NCBI RefSeq assembly: GCF_000213805.1
Contig: NC_015556.1
Span: 3,239,001 to 3,303,000 of the forward strand
Direction: 5' to 3'
DNA from: Pseudomonas fulva 12-X
GTDB taxonomy: Bacteria; Pseudomonadota; Gammaproteobacteria; Pseudomonadales; Pseudomonadaceae
Length of the DNA stretch: 64,000 nt
The notes under the pieces were generated by a model. That model saw nothing but the letters and a program-made list of their open reading frames with translations, did not search any database and was not told the DNA's origin. Shown here one piece after another: positions 17,126 to 25,712 of this stretch (the stretch's first letter is position 1; the number at the start of each line of letters is the position of its first letter). Made by a program: the position numbers and the translations under genes.

Positions 17126-17475
17126 GCGGCCCGATTTCCGACAGCGAACTGGACAACCTGATCAACGACGACCTGGCCGGCGCACCGGCAGAGAGCGGCG
17201 CTCCCGCCCGCGAGCTGGGCCAGGACCTGAGCTTCTTCGGCAAGATCCCGGTGGACGTCAGCCTCGAAGTGGCTTCCACCCGGGTATCGCTCAAGGAACT
17301 GATGGAGGTCGATACCCACAGCGTGATCGTGCTCGACAAACTGGCCGGCGAGCCACTCGACGTGAAGGTCAACGGCGCGCTGTTCGCCAAGGCCGAAGTG
17401 GTGGTGATGAACGGCAATTACGGCCTGCGCATCGTCGAGTTGTGCGGCAACGGCCTCGACGACCTGGCTCCATGA
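17122..17475 (+). CDS. fliN: Flagellar motor switch protein FliN
   Basis: The 117-residue product has an acidic N-terminus and a SpoA/FliN domain at about 35-112 (IPVDVSLEVASTRVSLKELMEV, LDVKVNGALFAKAEVVVMNGNYGLRIVEL). FliN forms the base of the C-ring and docks FliH. The start is fixed by the ATGA overlap with fliM and the end by the ATGA overlap with fliP. Confidence 0.95.
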   Translation: MSGPISDSELDNLINDDLAGAPAESGAPARELGQDLSFFGKIPVDVSLEVASTRVSLKELMEVDTHSVIVLDKLAGEPLDVKVNGALFAKAEVVVMNGNYGLRIVELCGNGLDDLAP

Positions 17476-18224
17476 CCGCATCCCGTGTCGCCCGCCTTGG
17501 CGGGCTGGCCCTGGCGCTGCTGCCTCTGAGCGTGCAGGCGGCCAACGGTGACATCACGCTCTTGAGCCTGAACGACACCGAGAACGGCCAGGACCTGAGC
17601 GTCAAGGTACAGATCCTGGTGCTGATGACGCTGCTCGGCCTGCTGCCGGCCATGCTGCTGATGATGACCTGCTTCACCCGCTTCATCATCGTGCTGGCCA
17701 TCCTGCGTCAGGCCATCGGCCTGCAGCAGAGCCCGCCGAACAACGTGCTGATCGGCATCGCCCTGTGCCTGACCCTGCTGGTGATGCGCCCGGCCTGGCA
17801 GGAGCTGTACGAGAATGCCTACCAGCCCTTCGAGACCGACCAACTGACGCTGCCCGAGGCGCTGGACAGCGCCAAGGGCGTGATGGCGCGCTTCATGCTC
17901 GCGCAGACCAACAAGAACTCGCTGGTCACCATGGTCGAGCTGGCTGGCGAGACCATGCCCGAAGATCCGACCACCCTGGATTTCTCGCTGATCCTCCCGG
18001 CGTTCGTGCTCAGCGAGCTGAAAACCGCGTTCCAGCTGGGGTTCATGATCTTCATCCCGTTTCTGGTCATCGACCTGGTGGTGGCCAGCGTGCTGATGGC
18101 CATGGGCATGATGATGCTCTCGCCGATGATGATCTCGCTGCCCTTCAAGCTCATGGTGTTCGTGCTGGTGGACGGCTGGACACTGATGATGGGCACCCTC
18201 GCCACCAGTGTTCAACCCTTCTAG
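17472..18224 (+). CDS. fliP: Flagellar export gate protein FliP
   Basis: The 250-residue protein has a cleavable-type signal sequence (residues 1-24), then FliP membrane segments with the conserved LLPAMLLMMTCFTRFIIVLAILRQAIGLQQSPPNNVLIGIAL block and the FMIFIPFLVIDLVVAS block. FliP pentamers form the core of the export channel with FliQ and FliR. The start overlaps the fliN stop. Confidence 0.97.
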   Translation: MTASRVARLGGLALALLPLSVQAANGDITLLSLNDTENGQDLSVKVQILVLMTLLGLLPAMLLMMTCFTRFIIVLAILRQAIGLQQSPPNNVLIGIALCLTLLVMRPAWQELYENAYQPFETDQLTLPEALDSAKGVMARFMLAQTNKNSLVTMVELAGETMPEDPTTLDFSLILPAFVLSELKTAFQLGFMIFIPFLVIDLVVASVLMAMGMMMLSPMMISLPFKLMVFVLVDGWTLMMGTLATSVQPF

Positions 18225-18233
18225 GTTGCCGCC

Positions 18234-18506
18234 ATGCTGACGCCCGACACCGCTGTTTCCATCGTCGCCAACGCCGTGCACATCACCGCCCTGGTGGTCT
18301 GCGTACTGGTCGTGCCGAGCCTGCTCGGCGGCCTGCTGGTGAGCATTTTCCAGGCGGCCACGCAGATCAACGAACAGATGCTGAGCTTTCTGCCGCGCCT
18401 GCTGATCACCCTCGGCATGCTGGTATTCGCCGGCCACTGGATCCTGCGTACGTTGAGCGAGCTGTTCATCGAAAGCTTCCAGCAGGCCAGCCGCCTGGTC
18501 GGCTAG
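18234..18506 (+). CDS. fliQ: Flagellar export gate protein FliQ
   Basis: The 90-residue protein has two membrane helices (about 17-40 and 55-75) with the FliQ pattern PSLLGGLLVSIFQAATQINEQMLSFLPRLL. It packs around the FliP-FliR core of the export gate. It begins 9 bases after fliP. Confidence 0.96.
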   Translation: MLTPDTAVSIVANAVHITALVVCVLVVPSLLGGLLVSIFQAATQINEQMLSFLPRLLITLGMLVFAGHWILRTLSELFIESFQQASRLVG

Positions 18507-18512
18507 ACGCAC

Positions 18513-19310
18513 GTGTCCGCCGAAGCCTCCGTCTACCAGCTGTCACAGCTGCTGCTCACCCTGCAGGGCTACTGGGCACCCTTCTGCCGGCTGCTGGCAT
18601 TCTTCGCCGTGGCGCCGATGTTCGGCCACCGCGCCCTGCCCGTGCGCGCACGGGTCGTGCTGGCGCTGCTGGCCAGCATCGCCCTGGCCCACAGCCTGCC
18701 ACCGCTGGACTACTTCGAGCCGCTGTCGGTACGTGGCCTGCGGGTGGCCTTCCAGCAACTGGCCATCGGCGCCCTGCTGGGCCTTTCAATGCAACTGGTG
18801 TTCACCGTGTTCACCCTGGTCGGTGAAATCATCTCCACCCAGATGGGTATGAGCATGGCGCGCTACAACGACCCGGTGAACGGCGTGTCCTCGTCCTCCA
18901 TCGTCGCCCAGGTGTATTTCATTCTGCTGCTGTTCCTGTTCTTTTCCATCGACGGCCACCTGCTCGGCATCAGCGTGCTGTACCAGAGCTTCGTGCACTG
19001 GCCGATGGACGAGCCTCTGCCCTACGCCGGCTTCATGGCCTTCGCCCAGTCGCTGAGCTGGATGATCGCCGCCGCGACCCTGTTCACCCTGCCCATGGTG
19101 TTCTGCACCATGCTCGTGCAGTTCTGCTTCGGCCTGCTCAATCGCATTTCGCCGGCGATGAACCTGTTCTCCCTGGGTTTTCCGCTGTCGATCATCACCG
19201 GCCTGCTGTGCATCTACATGACGCTCGCCGACGTGCCCCAGCACTATCTGCACCTGACCCGCCGCCTGCTCGATGACCTCGGCACCCTGATGGGAGGCGG
19301 CCTGACATGA
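18513..19310 (+). CDS. fliR: Flagellar export gate protein FliR
   Basis: The 265-residue hydrophobic protein has six or so membrane helices and the FliR blocks RARVVLALLASIALA and GEIISTQMGMSMARYNDP. It completes the FliPQR export channel. The start is GTG at 18513, seven bases after the fliQ stop. The stop overlaps the flhB start as ATGA. Confidence 0.95.
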   Translation: MSAEASVYQLSQLLLTLQGYWAPFCRLLAFFAVAPMFGHRALPVRARVVLALLASIALAHSLPPLDYFEPLSVRGLRVAFQQLAIGALLGLSMQLVFTVFTLVGEIISTQMGMSMARYNDPVNGVSSSSIVAQVYFILLLFLFFSIDGHLLGISVLYQSFVHWPMDEPLPYAGFMAFAQSLSWMIAAATLFTLPMVFCTMLVQFCFGLLNRISPAMNLFSLGFPLSIITGLLCIYMTLADVPQHYLHLTRRLLDDLGTLMGGGLT

Positions 19311-20446
19311 GCGACCAGAGCAGCCAGGAAAAAACCGAACAGCCCACCCACCAGAAGCTCAAGAAGACCAAGGAAGAAGGCCAGGTCGCGCGCTCCAAGG
19401 ACCTGTCCACCACCATCACCCTGCTGGCCACCCTGCTGACCCTCAAGTACAGCGTCGGCTGGTTCTACACCGGCCTGCAGGACAGCTTCGCGCGCACCTT
19501 CGTCAACCTGCAGCCGGGCCAGCTCGGCCAGGACGACCTCGAAGGGTTCCTGGCCCACAACCTGATGCTGTTCGTCATGCTGCTGGTGCCCCTGGGGTTG
19601 ACCAGTCTGCTGGTGGTGGTGTTTTCCATGATTCCTGGCGGCTGGGTGTTCGCCAGCAAGAACTTCGCCTTCAAGGCCTCCAAGCTCAATCCGCTCAGCG
19701 GCCTGAAGCGCATGTTCTTCTCGGCGCAGAGCTGGACCGATCTGTTCAAGTCCCTCGGCAAGATCCTCGTGCTGGGCCTGCTCGCTGCCTATCTGGCGCG
19801 CGACGTGGTGGCCCAGCTGACCGCCCTGCAGCGCAGCGACGTGTACACCGCCATCGTCGGCGCATTGAACCTGGCGATGAACACCGCACTGATCCTGCTA
19901 GTGGTGTTCATCCTTTTTTCGCTGATTGACATTCCCCTGCAGCGCCTGCTGTTCCATCGACGCCTGCGCATGAGCAAGCAGGAGATCAAGGAAGAGCACA
20001 AGAACCAGGAAGGCCGCCCCGAGGTGAAGGCGCGCATCCGTCAGGTGCAGAAGCAGATGCTGCACCGCCAGATCAGCAAGGTGATCCACGAGGCCAACGT
20101 GGTGATCGTCAACCCGCAGCACTATGCGGTCGCCCTGCGCTATGACAGCAGCAAGGCCGAAGCGCCCTACGTGATCGCCCGCGGCAACGACGACACCGCG
20201 CTGTACATCCGCGAACTGGCCCAGCGCCACGGCCTGGATCTGGTGGAAATTCCGCCCCTGGCGCGGGCCATCTACTTCACCACCCAGGTCAACCAGCAGA
20301 TTCCCACGGCGCTGTACAAGGCCGTCGCCCAGGTACTGACCTACGTGCTGCAACTCAAGGCCTGGCGCCAGGGGCGCCGTCGTCGCCCCGAGCTGCCGGG
20401 CAACCTCCCGATACCCGAAAGCCTTGCCAACAGAGGCCTGTCATGA
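19307..20446 (+). CDS. flhB: Flagellar export switch protein FlhB with an NPQH cleavage motif
   Basis: The 379-residue protein has the charged FlhB N-terminus (EKTEQPTHQKLKKTKEEGQVARSKDL), four membrane helices (about 35-55, 86-108, 148-166, 186-206) and the cytoplasmic switch domain. Self-cleavage between Asn269 and Pro270 lets FlhB change export specificity together with FliK. Here the motif reads NPQH (269-272) instead of the usual NPTH; Asn and Pro are kept. The gene overlaps flhA by 4 bases. Confidence 0.95.
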   Translation: MSDQSSQEKTEQPTHQKLKKTKEEGQVARSKDLSTTITLLATLLTLKYSVGWFYTGLQDSFARTFVNLQPGQLGQDDLEGFLAHNLMLFVMLLVPLGLTSLLVVVFSMIPGGWVFASKNFAFKASKLNPLSGLKRMFFSAQSWTDLFKSLGKILVLGLLAAYLARDVVAQLTALQRSDVYTAIVGALNLAMNTALILLVVFILFSLIDIPLQRLLFHRRLRMSKQEIKEEHKNQEGRPEVKARIRQVQKQMLHRQISKVIHEANVVIVNPQHYAVALRYDSSKAEAPYVIARGNDDTALYIRELAQRHGLDLVEIPPLARAIYFTTQVNQQIPTALYKAVAQVLTYVLQLKAWRQGRRRRPELPGNLPIPESLANRGLS

Positions 20447-22539
20447 AACCACTGCAACAAGCCGCATCGACACTGAGCAACGGGCGCCTAGGCATTCCCG
20501 TGGTGATCCTGTCGATCCTGGCGATGATCATCCTGCCGCTGCCGCCGCTGCTGCTGGATATCCTGTTCACCTTCAACATCGGCATCGCCGTGCTGGTGCT
20601 GATGACCAGCCTGTCGTCGCGCAGCCCGCTGGACTTCTCGCTATTGCCCACGGTGATCCTGGTCACCACCCTGATGCGCCTGTGCATGAGCGTGGCCTCC
20701 ACCCGCGTGGTGCTGCTCGATGGCCACACCGGCTCGGGCGCAGCGGGCAAGGTGATCGAAGCGTTCGGCCATGTGGTGATCGGTGGCAACTTCATCGTCG
20801 GCATGATCGTTTTCGTGATCCTCACCATCGTCAACTTCATGGTCATCACCAAGGGTGGCGAGCGGATCTCCGAAGTCACCGCGCGCTTCACCCTCGACGC
20901 CCTGCCTGGCAAACAGATGGCCATCGATGCCGATCTCAATGCCGGTCTGATCGATCAGGCCGAAGCCAAGAAGCGCCGTGTCGAGGTGGGCAAGGAGGCG
21001 GACTTCTACGGTGCGATGGACGGCGCCAGCAAGTTCGTGCGCGGCGACGCCATCGCCGGCATCCTGATTCTGCTCATCAACCTGTTCGGCGGCCTGGCCA
21101 TCGGCGTATTCGTCCATGGCCTGGCCGGCGGCGAAGCCTTCCGCCTGTACGCACTGCTGACCATCGGTGACGGCCTGGTGGCGCAGATTCCGGCGCTGCT
21201 GCTGTCCACGGCGGCGGCGATCATCATCACCCGGGTCAACGAGAGCGCCGAGATCACCAGCCTGGTGCGCCGGCAGATGCTCGCCTCGCCCCAGGTGCTG
21301 TACACCGTGGCCGCCATCCTGTTCATCCTGGCGCTGGTGCCGGGCATGCCGTTCGTGGCCTTCGGCAGCTTCGCCGCGCTAATGGCCTTCATCGCCTGGC
21401 ACGTCTCGCGCAACGCCCCGCCGATCGAAGGCGAGGTGCTGGAGCAGACCCAGGCGCTGAGCAAGGCGATGGCCACCGAACGCGCCCAGAATCTGGCCTG
21501 GGAGGACATCCCGCTGGTAGAACGACTGTCGGTGTCACTGGGCTACAAGCTGGTCGGTCTGGTCAACGAGGAAGGTGGCGCGCCGCTGGTGCAGCGGGTA
21601 CGCGGCGTACGCCAGACGCTCTCGGAAAGCCTCGGTTTCCTGCTGCCGGAGGTGCACATCCGCGACAGCTTGCGCCTGAAGGCCAATCAGTACCAGATTC
21701 TGGTCAACGGCGAGCGGGTCGACAGCGGCGAGCTGCATGCCGACCGCCTGATGGCGATTCCGGCACCGGAGCTCTACGGCGAAGTGGACGGTATTCTGGG
21801 CACCGACCCGGCCTACCGCATGCAGGTGGTGTGGATTCAGCCGGCGGACAAGTCACGCGCCCTCAACCTGGGCTATCAGGTGATCGACTGCGCCAGCGTG
21901 ATCGCCACGCACCTGAACAAGGTGATCCGCGAACACCTGCCCGATCTGTTCAAGCACGACGACGTCGAACACCTGATGCAGCGCCTGACCGTGCAGGCCC
22001 CCAAGCTGGCCGAGAACATCAAGGCGCAGCTCAGCTACAGCCTGCAGCACCGCGTGTTCCGCCAACTGCTGCAGGAACAGGTACCGCTGCGCGATATCGT
22101 CAGCATCGCCTCGACCCTGCTCGAATCCAGCGAGACCACCAAGGATCCGTTGCTGCTGGCCGCGGATGTGCGCTTCGCCCTGCGTCGCAGCATCGTCTCG
22201 GCCATCGCCGGAGAGCGTCAGGAACTGGCCGTATTCGTCCTCGACAACAGCCTGGAAAACACCCTGCTCAGTGCTCTTTCCATCGCCCAGCAGGCCGGCC
22301 CGGTCAGCCTGGACAACATTCCGGTGGAGCCCAACCTGCTCAACCAGCTGCAAAACACCATGCCGGTGGTCAAGGAGCGTCTGCGCAAGGAAGGCCATCC
22401 GCCGATCCTCACCGTGATGCCGCAACTGCGCCCGCTGCTGGCCCGTTATGCGCGGGTATTCAGCCCCGGCCTGCACGTGCTTTCGCAGAACGAGATTCCC
22501 GAGCGCGTCGGGGTGAACATCCTCGGCACCCTGGGGTGA
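20443..22539 (+). CDS. flhA: Flagellar export gate protein FlhA
   Basis: The 698-residue protein has eight predicted N-terminal membrane helices and the conserved FHIPEP-family block (MRLCMSVASTRVVLLDGHTGSGAAGKVIEAFG, then the EVTARFTLDALPGKQMAIDADLNAGLID loop). A large cytoplasmic domain from about residue 340 docks chaperone-substrate complexes. It forms the nonameric ring below the export channel. It is the last gene of the fliM-flhA unit. A convergent PilZ gene ends 5 bases away. Confidence 0.97.
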   Translation: MKPLQQAASTLSNGRLGIPVVILSILAMIILPLPPLLLDILFTFNIGIAVLVLMTSLSSRSPLDFSLLPTVILVTTLMRLCMSVASTRVVLLDGHTGSGAAGKVIEAFGHVVIGGNFIVGMIVFVILTIVNFMVITKGGERISEVTARFTLDALPGKQMAIDADLNAGLIDQAEAKKRRVEVGKEADFYGAMDGASKFVRGDAIAGILILLINLFGGLAIGVFVHGLAGGEAFRLYALLTIGDGLVAQIPALLLSTAAAIIITRVNESAEITSLVRRQMLASPQVLYTVAAILFILALVPGMPFVAFGSFAALMAFIAWHVSRNAPPIEGEVLEQTQALSKAMATERAQNLAWEDIPLVERLSVSLGYKLVGLVNEEGGAPLVQRVRGVRQTLSESLGFLLPEVHIRDSLRLKANQYQILVNGERVDSGELHADRLMAIPAPELYGEVDGILGTDPAYRMQVVWIQPADKSRALNLGYQVIDCASVIATHLNKVIREHLPDLFKHDDVEHLMQRLTVQAPKLAENIKAQLSYSLQHRVFRQLLQEQVPLRDIVSIASTLLESSETTKDPLLLAADVRFALRRSIVSAIAGERQELAVFVLDNSLENTLLSALSIAQQAGPVSLDNIPVEPNLLNQLQNTMPVVKERLRKEGHPPILTVMPQLRPLLARYARVFSPGLHVLSQNEIPERVGVNILGTLG

Positions 22540-22543
22540 AATA

Positions 22544-22924
22544 TCAGGGCGGCGTGGCCGGAATACCGCGGTCGACGCGCAGGCGCTCGACGAACGCCAC
22601 GTAGTCATGGCCAGGCTGCAGCAATTGCAGCCCGAGCTCCTGATGACCACTCTGCGGATTTTCCCGCACCCACAGGCAGGTGGCGTTGAGCTCCACCTGG
22701 GTCATGCTGCCGTCACCCGCGCGCATGCGCAGGCTCAGGCCGAGCTGTGCACCCACCTCCACCGGCAGGTCGCAGATCAGCCGCAGACCGTCTTCGCAGA
22801 CGTCACGGGCGTAACCGATGAGCTTGCCGGAGTGGCGGTCGCTGACCTTCACCCGGAACAACGAACGAAACATGATGCGGCTGTACTGACGCATGGCCCT
22901 GCCAATGTGAGGGGAGTCAGCCAT
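22544..22924 (-). CDS. PilZ-domain protein, probable cyclic di-GMP effector
   Basis: The 126-residue protein has the first PilZ motif RxxxR at residues 20-24 (RSLFR) and a variant second motif DVCEDG at 41-46, where the usual serine of [D/N]xSxxG is cysteine. The rest fits the beta-barrel (LIGYARDVCEDGLRLI, LNATCLWVRE, ELGLQLL). PilZ proteins bind cyclic di-GMP and often act on flagella or pili. It converges on lateral flhA. A later start at residue 11 is possible because no clear ribosome site precedes the first ATG. Confidence 0.72.
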   Translation of the reverse strand: MADSPHIGRAMRQYSRIMFRSLFRVKVSDRHSGKLIGYARDVCEDGLRLICDLPVEVGAQLGLSLRMRAGDGSMTQVELNATCLWVRENPQSGHQELGLQLLQPGHDYVAFVERLRVDRGIPATPP

Positions 22925-22990
22925 ACAGAGCGACTCTGGCTACCCGAAACTTAAATGGCTGGGCAGGCAGATACGGAAGCGGCAGAAGGA

Positions 22991-23356
22991 TCAGGGCGTA
23001 TCGGGATAATCGAACTCGAACACCCGGGCCACTTCCGAGGCGTGCCAGGAGGCGGCAGCGACGCCGTCGGGGGCGCCGTCGAAGCGGCCCAGGCGGGTGA
23101 CGCATTCGAAGAAACCGGTGCGTGGCAGGCGGCTGGCGCCCTGGCTGATCACCAGAGCGCTGCGCAGCGGGCGGTCGCTGCGCGCATCCAGTGCGGCCAG
23201 GTGTTCCAGTGCGGCGGTGAGGGTTTGCATGGCCGGCGCCGGCAGCGCTAGGCGCTCGATCAGCGCGCGGTAGGTCAGCAGGTGGCGCTGCCGGCGCGCG
23301 TCATCAAGGGCGGCGAGCAGCGCCTCCCAGTGCGCACGGCTGATGCGCACGCTCAT
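22991..23356 (-). CDS. Conserved-looking hypothetical protein paired with an HTH gene
   Basis: The start is the ATG that overlaps the stop of the upstream HTH gene (ATGA), giving 121 residues. The product has an N-terminal helical, DNA-binding-like half (AHWEALLAALDDARRQRHLLTYRALIERLALPAPAMQTLTAALEHL) and a C-terminal half with FDGAPDGVAAASWHASEVARVFEFDYPD. I do not recognise the family. The coupled arrangement resembles an antitoxin-toxin or regulator-effector pair, but nothing in the sequence shows toxicity. Confidence 0.6.
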   Translation of the reverse strand: MSVRISRAHWEALLAALDDARRQRHLLTYRALIERLALPAPAMQTLTAALEHLAALDARSDRPLRSALVISQGASRLPRTGFFECVTRLGRFDGAPDGVAAASWHASEVARVFEFDYPDTP

Positions 23357-23670
23357 GCCTGCCAACCGGAGATGCCGAGCACCCAGGCCAGCGCACGCAA
23401 AATGGCCGCATCAGGCTGACGCTCGCCGCTTTCGATCATGCCCAGATAATGCGGGCTGATGCCTACCGAGCGCGCCAATTCGTCACGGCTCAGGCCCTTG
23501 CCTTCGCGCAGTGTGGTCAGCTCGCTCAACGGCTTTGGCGCATCGACATCGGGCTGGCTCGCCACTGCGGTCGGGCTCTTGCCGGCCGCCTGGAGCAGCG
23601 CCTGATAATCGGCCCACGGCAGCACTGCGTACTCCGGCTCGCCGTCGCGCTCGATCACTTGTACGTTCAT
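23353..23670 (-). CDS. XRE-family helix-turn-helix protein
   Basis: The 105-residue protein begins with an antitoxin-like segment (MNVQVIERDGEPEYAVLPWADYQALLQAAG). It carries a Cro/CI-type helix-turn-helix at about 55-103 (LREGKGLSRDELARSVGISPHYLGMIESGERQPDAAILRALAWVLGI). The start was set at MNVQ, which has a GGAG ribosome site; the longer frame adds nine residues. It is probably a DNA-binding regulator of its own two-gene unit. Confidence 0.78.
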   Translation of the reverse strand: MNVQVIERDGEPEYAVLPWADYQALLQAAGKSPTAVASQPDVDAPKPLSELTTLREGKGLSRDELARSVGISPHYLGMIESGERQPDAAILRALAWVLGISGWQA

Positions 23671-23786
23671 GTTTGGTTTCTCCGCAAAGCGCAGCATCCC
23701 TCTGCGTGCACCGGCTCAAGGCCTTCAGATAAGCCGGATACTACCAGCCCTGCCGCCCAGCGCGCTCGCAACACTTCAACGCCTGT

Positions 23787-24341
23787 TCAGGTCGACGCGC
23801 CCTGCATGAAGAACTGCAGTAGCGACGCCCCCATGCTGGCCCGCGCTACCCGCCCGCGCCGCTCGCCATCGACCAGGCCGAACAGCAGCGACGCGAACAG
23901 CTCGGTCAGCACCGGCGCGCCGATATCGATGCGGAAAATTCCCTCCTGCTGGCCGCGCAGAAAGAACTGGTCCAGCGCATTGGTGTAGGGCAACCAGCGC
24001 GCCTCTTCACCACACTCGTGAAGCGAGTCCGGGCGCCACTGAAACATCAGAAAAACCAGCAAATCGCGGTGTACCAGGTGCCCGTCCACCAAGCGTTGCA
24101 AGGCTTCGGGCACCGGCGCATGCTGCAGGTCGGCCTCGGCGATGACCTGATTCATGACCTCGGAGCCGTAGTCGAAGAGCATCTCGATCAGGTTGTCGCG
24201 GGTTCCGCAAAAGCGGTTCAGGGTGGCCTTGCTGACCCCTGCCGCCTCGGCGATGTCCTTGAAGGTCCCACGCGGCTGCTCGACCATGGCCACGGCCAGA
24301 GCCTTGAGGAGTTTTTCTTCGGCGACAGGTCGTTGTGTCAA
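23787..24341 (-). CDS. nfxB: NfxB-type repressor of the mexCD efflux operon
   Basis: The 184-residue protein has a TetR-like helix-turn-helix near residues 27-50 (TFKDIAEAAGVSKATLNRFCGTRDNLIEML). It resembles P. aeruginosa NfxB along its length (LLVFLMFQWRPDSLHECGEEARW, FFLRGQQEGIFRID, LVDGERRGRV). NfxB represses mexCD-oprJ; its loss causes efflux-based resistance. The longer open frame begins far upstream with residues unlike NfxB. The best start is a TTG at 24339-24341 giving MTQRPVAEEK, aligned with the known NfxB N-terminus. It is divergent from mexC with a 183-base gap. Confidence 0.85.
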   Translation of the reverse strand: MTQRPVAEEKLLKALAVAMVEQPRGTFKDIAEAAGVSKATLNRFCGTRDNLIEMLFDYGSEVMNQVIAEADLQHAPVPEALQRLVDGHLVHRDLLVFLMFQWRPDSLHECGEEARWLPYTNALDQFFLRGQQEGIFRIDIGAPVLTELFASLLFGLVDGERRGRVARASMGASLLQFFMQGAST

Positions 24342-24524
24342 TGCATTGCTCTCAAGTTTTCGTTGCGGCGCGCCATTGTGCAGCAAAAGTCTCAATAACC
24401 ATAAGAACTGCCAAATTTGGTCACAAAAAATGCAAATGAGACAAGATTGACTCACTCGCATCTATAGCTGACCATTCGCGCCTTTCCAGAATAATTGCAA
24501 CGGGCGTCGCGCCCCAGGTGAAGC

Positions 24525-25697
24525 ATGAGCAGGATTCGCGCAGGTCACGTCGTTTCGGCGATCACCCTTTCCATGGCCATCGCTCTGGCCGGATGCGACA
24601 AGGGCGACAAGGGCTGGGGCGAAGCGCCACCGCGTGAGGTCGATGTGCTCACCATCAAGACCGAACCCTTCACCGTGGTAGCCGAGCTGCCGGGCCGCAT
24701 CGAGCCGGTACGTGTAGCCGAAGTTCGTGCGCGGGTCGCCGGCATCGTGCTCAAACGCACCTTCGAGGAAGGCACCGACGTCAAGGCCGGTGACCTGCTG
24801 TTCCAGATCGACCCCGCGCCCTTCAAGGCTGCGCTGTCACGCGCCGAGGGCGAGCTGGCCCGCGCCGAGGCGCAGCTGTTCCAGGCCCAGGCCACGGTCG
24901 AGCGCTATCAGCCGCTGGTGAAGATCAACGCGGTCAGCCAGCAGGACTTCGACGTTGCCCGCGCCACCCTGCGCAGCGCCCAGGCCGACAAGCGTTCGGC
25001 CCAGGCCAATGTGGAAACCGCCAAGCTGGACCTGGGTTACGCCCAGGTGCGCGCGCCCATCGCCGGGCGCATCGGCCGTGCCCAGGTGACCGAAGGCGCG
25101 CTGGTCGGCCAGGGTGAAACCACCCTGCTCGCCCGCATCCAGCAGCTCGACCCGGTGTACGCGGACTTCAGCCAGCCGGCCGCCGACGCCCTGCGCCTGC
25201 GCGCCGCCATCGCCGATGGCAAGGTCTCCGGCGAGGGGGACAAGACGCTGTCGCTGCGCGTCGATGGCACCGATATCCAGAGCCAGGGCACCCTGCTGTT
25301 CACCGACATTTCGGTCGACCGCAGCACCGGGCAGATCGCCCTGCGCGGGCGCTTCGACAACCCGCAGGGCGTGCTGCTGCCGGGCATGTACGTGCGCGTA
25401 CGCACGCCGCAAGGACTCGATCAGGAGGCCATTCTGGTACCGCAGCGCGCGGTGCAGCGTGCCGCCGACGGCAAGGCCAGCGTGATGCTGCTGGGCGAAG
25501 GCAACAGCGTCGAAGCGCGCCCGGTCACCACCGGCGCCATGCAGGGCGCCCGCTGGCAGATTACCGACGGCCTCAAGGCCGGCGACAAGGTCATCGTAAG
25601 TTCCCTGAGCGCGATTCAGCCAGGCGCCAAGGTGGTACCCCGTGAAGAAGGCGCGCCAGCGCCCGACGCGCCCGCCAACCCTTCACAGGCGCAATAA
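24525..25697 (+). CDS. mexC: RND efflux periplasmic adaptor, MexC type
   Basis: The 390-residue lipoprotein has a signal peptide with lipobox LAGC (acylated Cys24). Hairpin and lipoyl domains follow (ELPGRIEPVRVAEVRARVAGIVLKRTFEEGTDVKAGDLLFQIDPAPF), then a coiled-coil region at about 100-165 and the beta-barrel (VDRSTGQIALRGRFDNPQGVLLPGMYVRV). It links the inner-membrane pump MexD to an outer-membrane channel. The ATG has an AGGTGAAG ribosome site. The pairing with MexD-like and NfxB-like genes supports the name. Confidence 0.88.
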   Translation: MSRIRAGHVVSAITLSMAIALAGCDKGDKGWGEAPPREVDVLTIKTEPFTVVAELPGRIEPVRVAEVRARVAGIVLKRTFEEGTDVKAGDLLFQIDPAPFKAALSRAEGELARAEAQLFQAQATVERYQPLVKINAVSQQDFDVARATLRSAQADKRSAQANVETAKLDLGYAQVRAPIAGRIGRAQVTEGALVGQGETTLLARIQQLDPVYADFSQPAADALRLRAAIADGKVSGEGDKTLSLRVDGTDIQSQGTLLFTDISVDRSTGQIALRGRFDNPQGVLLPGMYVRVRTPQGLDQEAILVPQRAVQRAADGKASVMLLGEGNSVEARPVTTGAMQGARWQITDGLKAGDKVIVSSLSAIQPGAKVVPREEGAPAPDAPANPSQAQ

Positions 25698-25712
25698 GCC
25701 GGAGCCCCTGAC

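Noticed and set aside
24342-24461. Forty extra N-terminal residues for NfxB
   Set aside because: The extension does not resemble NfxB, and it contains the divergent promoter region of mexC. The TTG start aligns with the known N-terminus.
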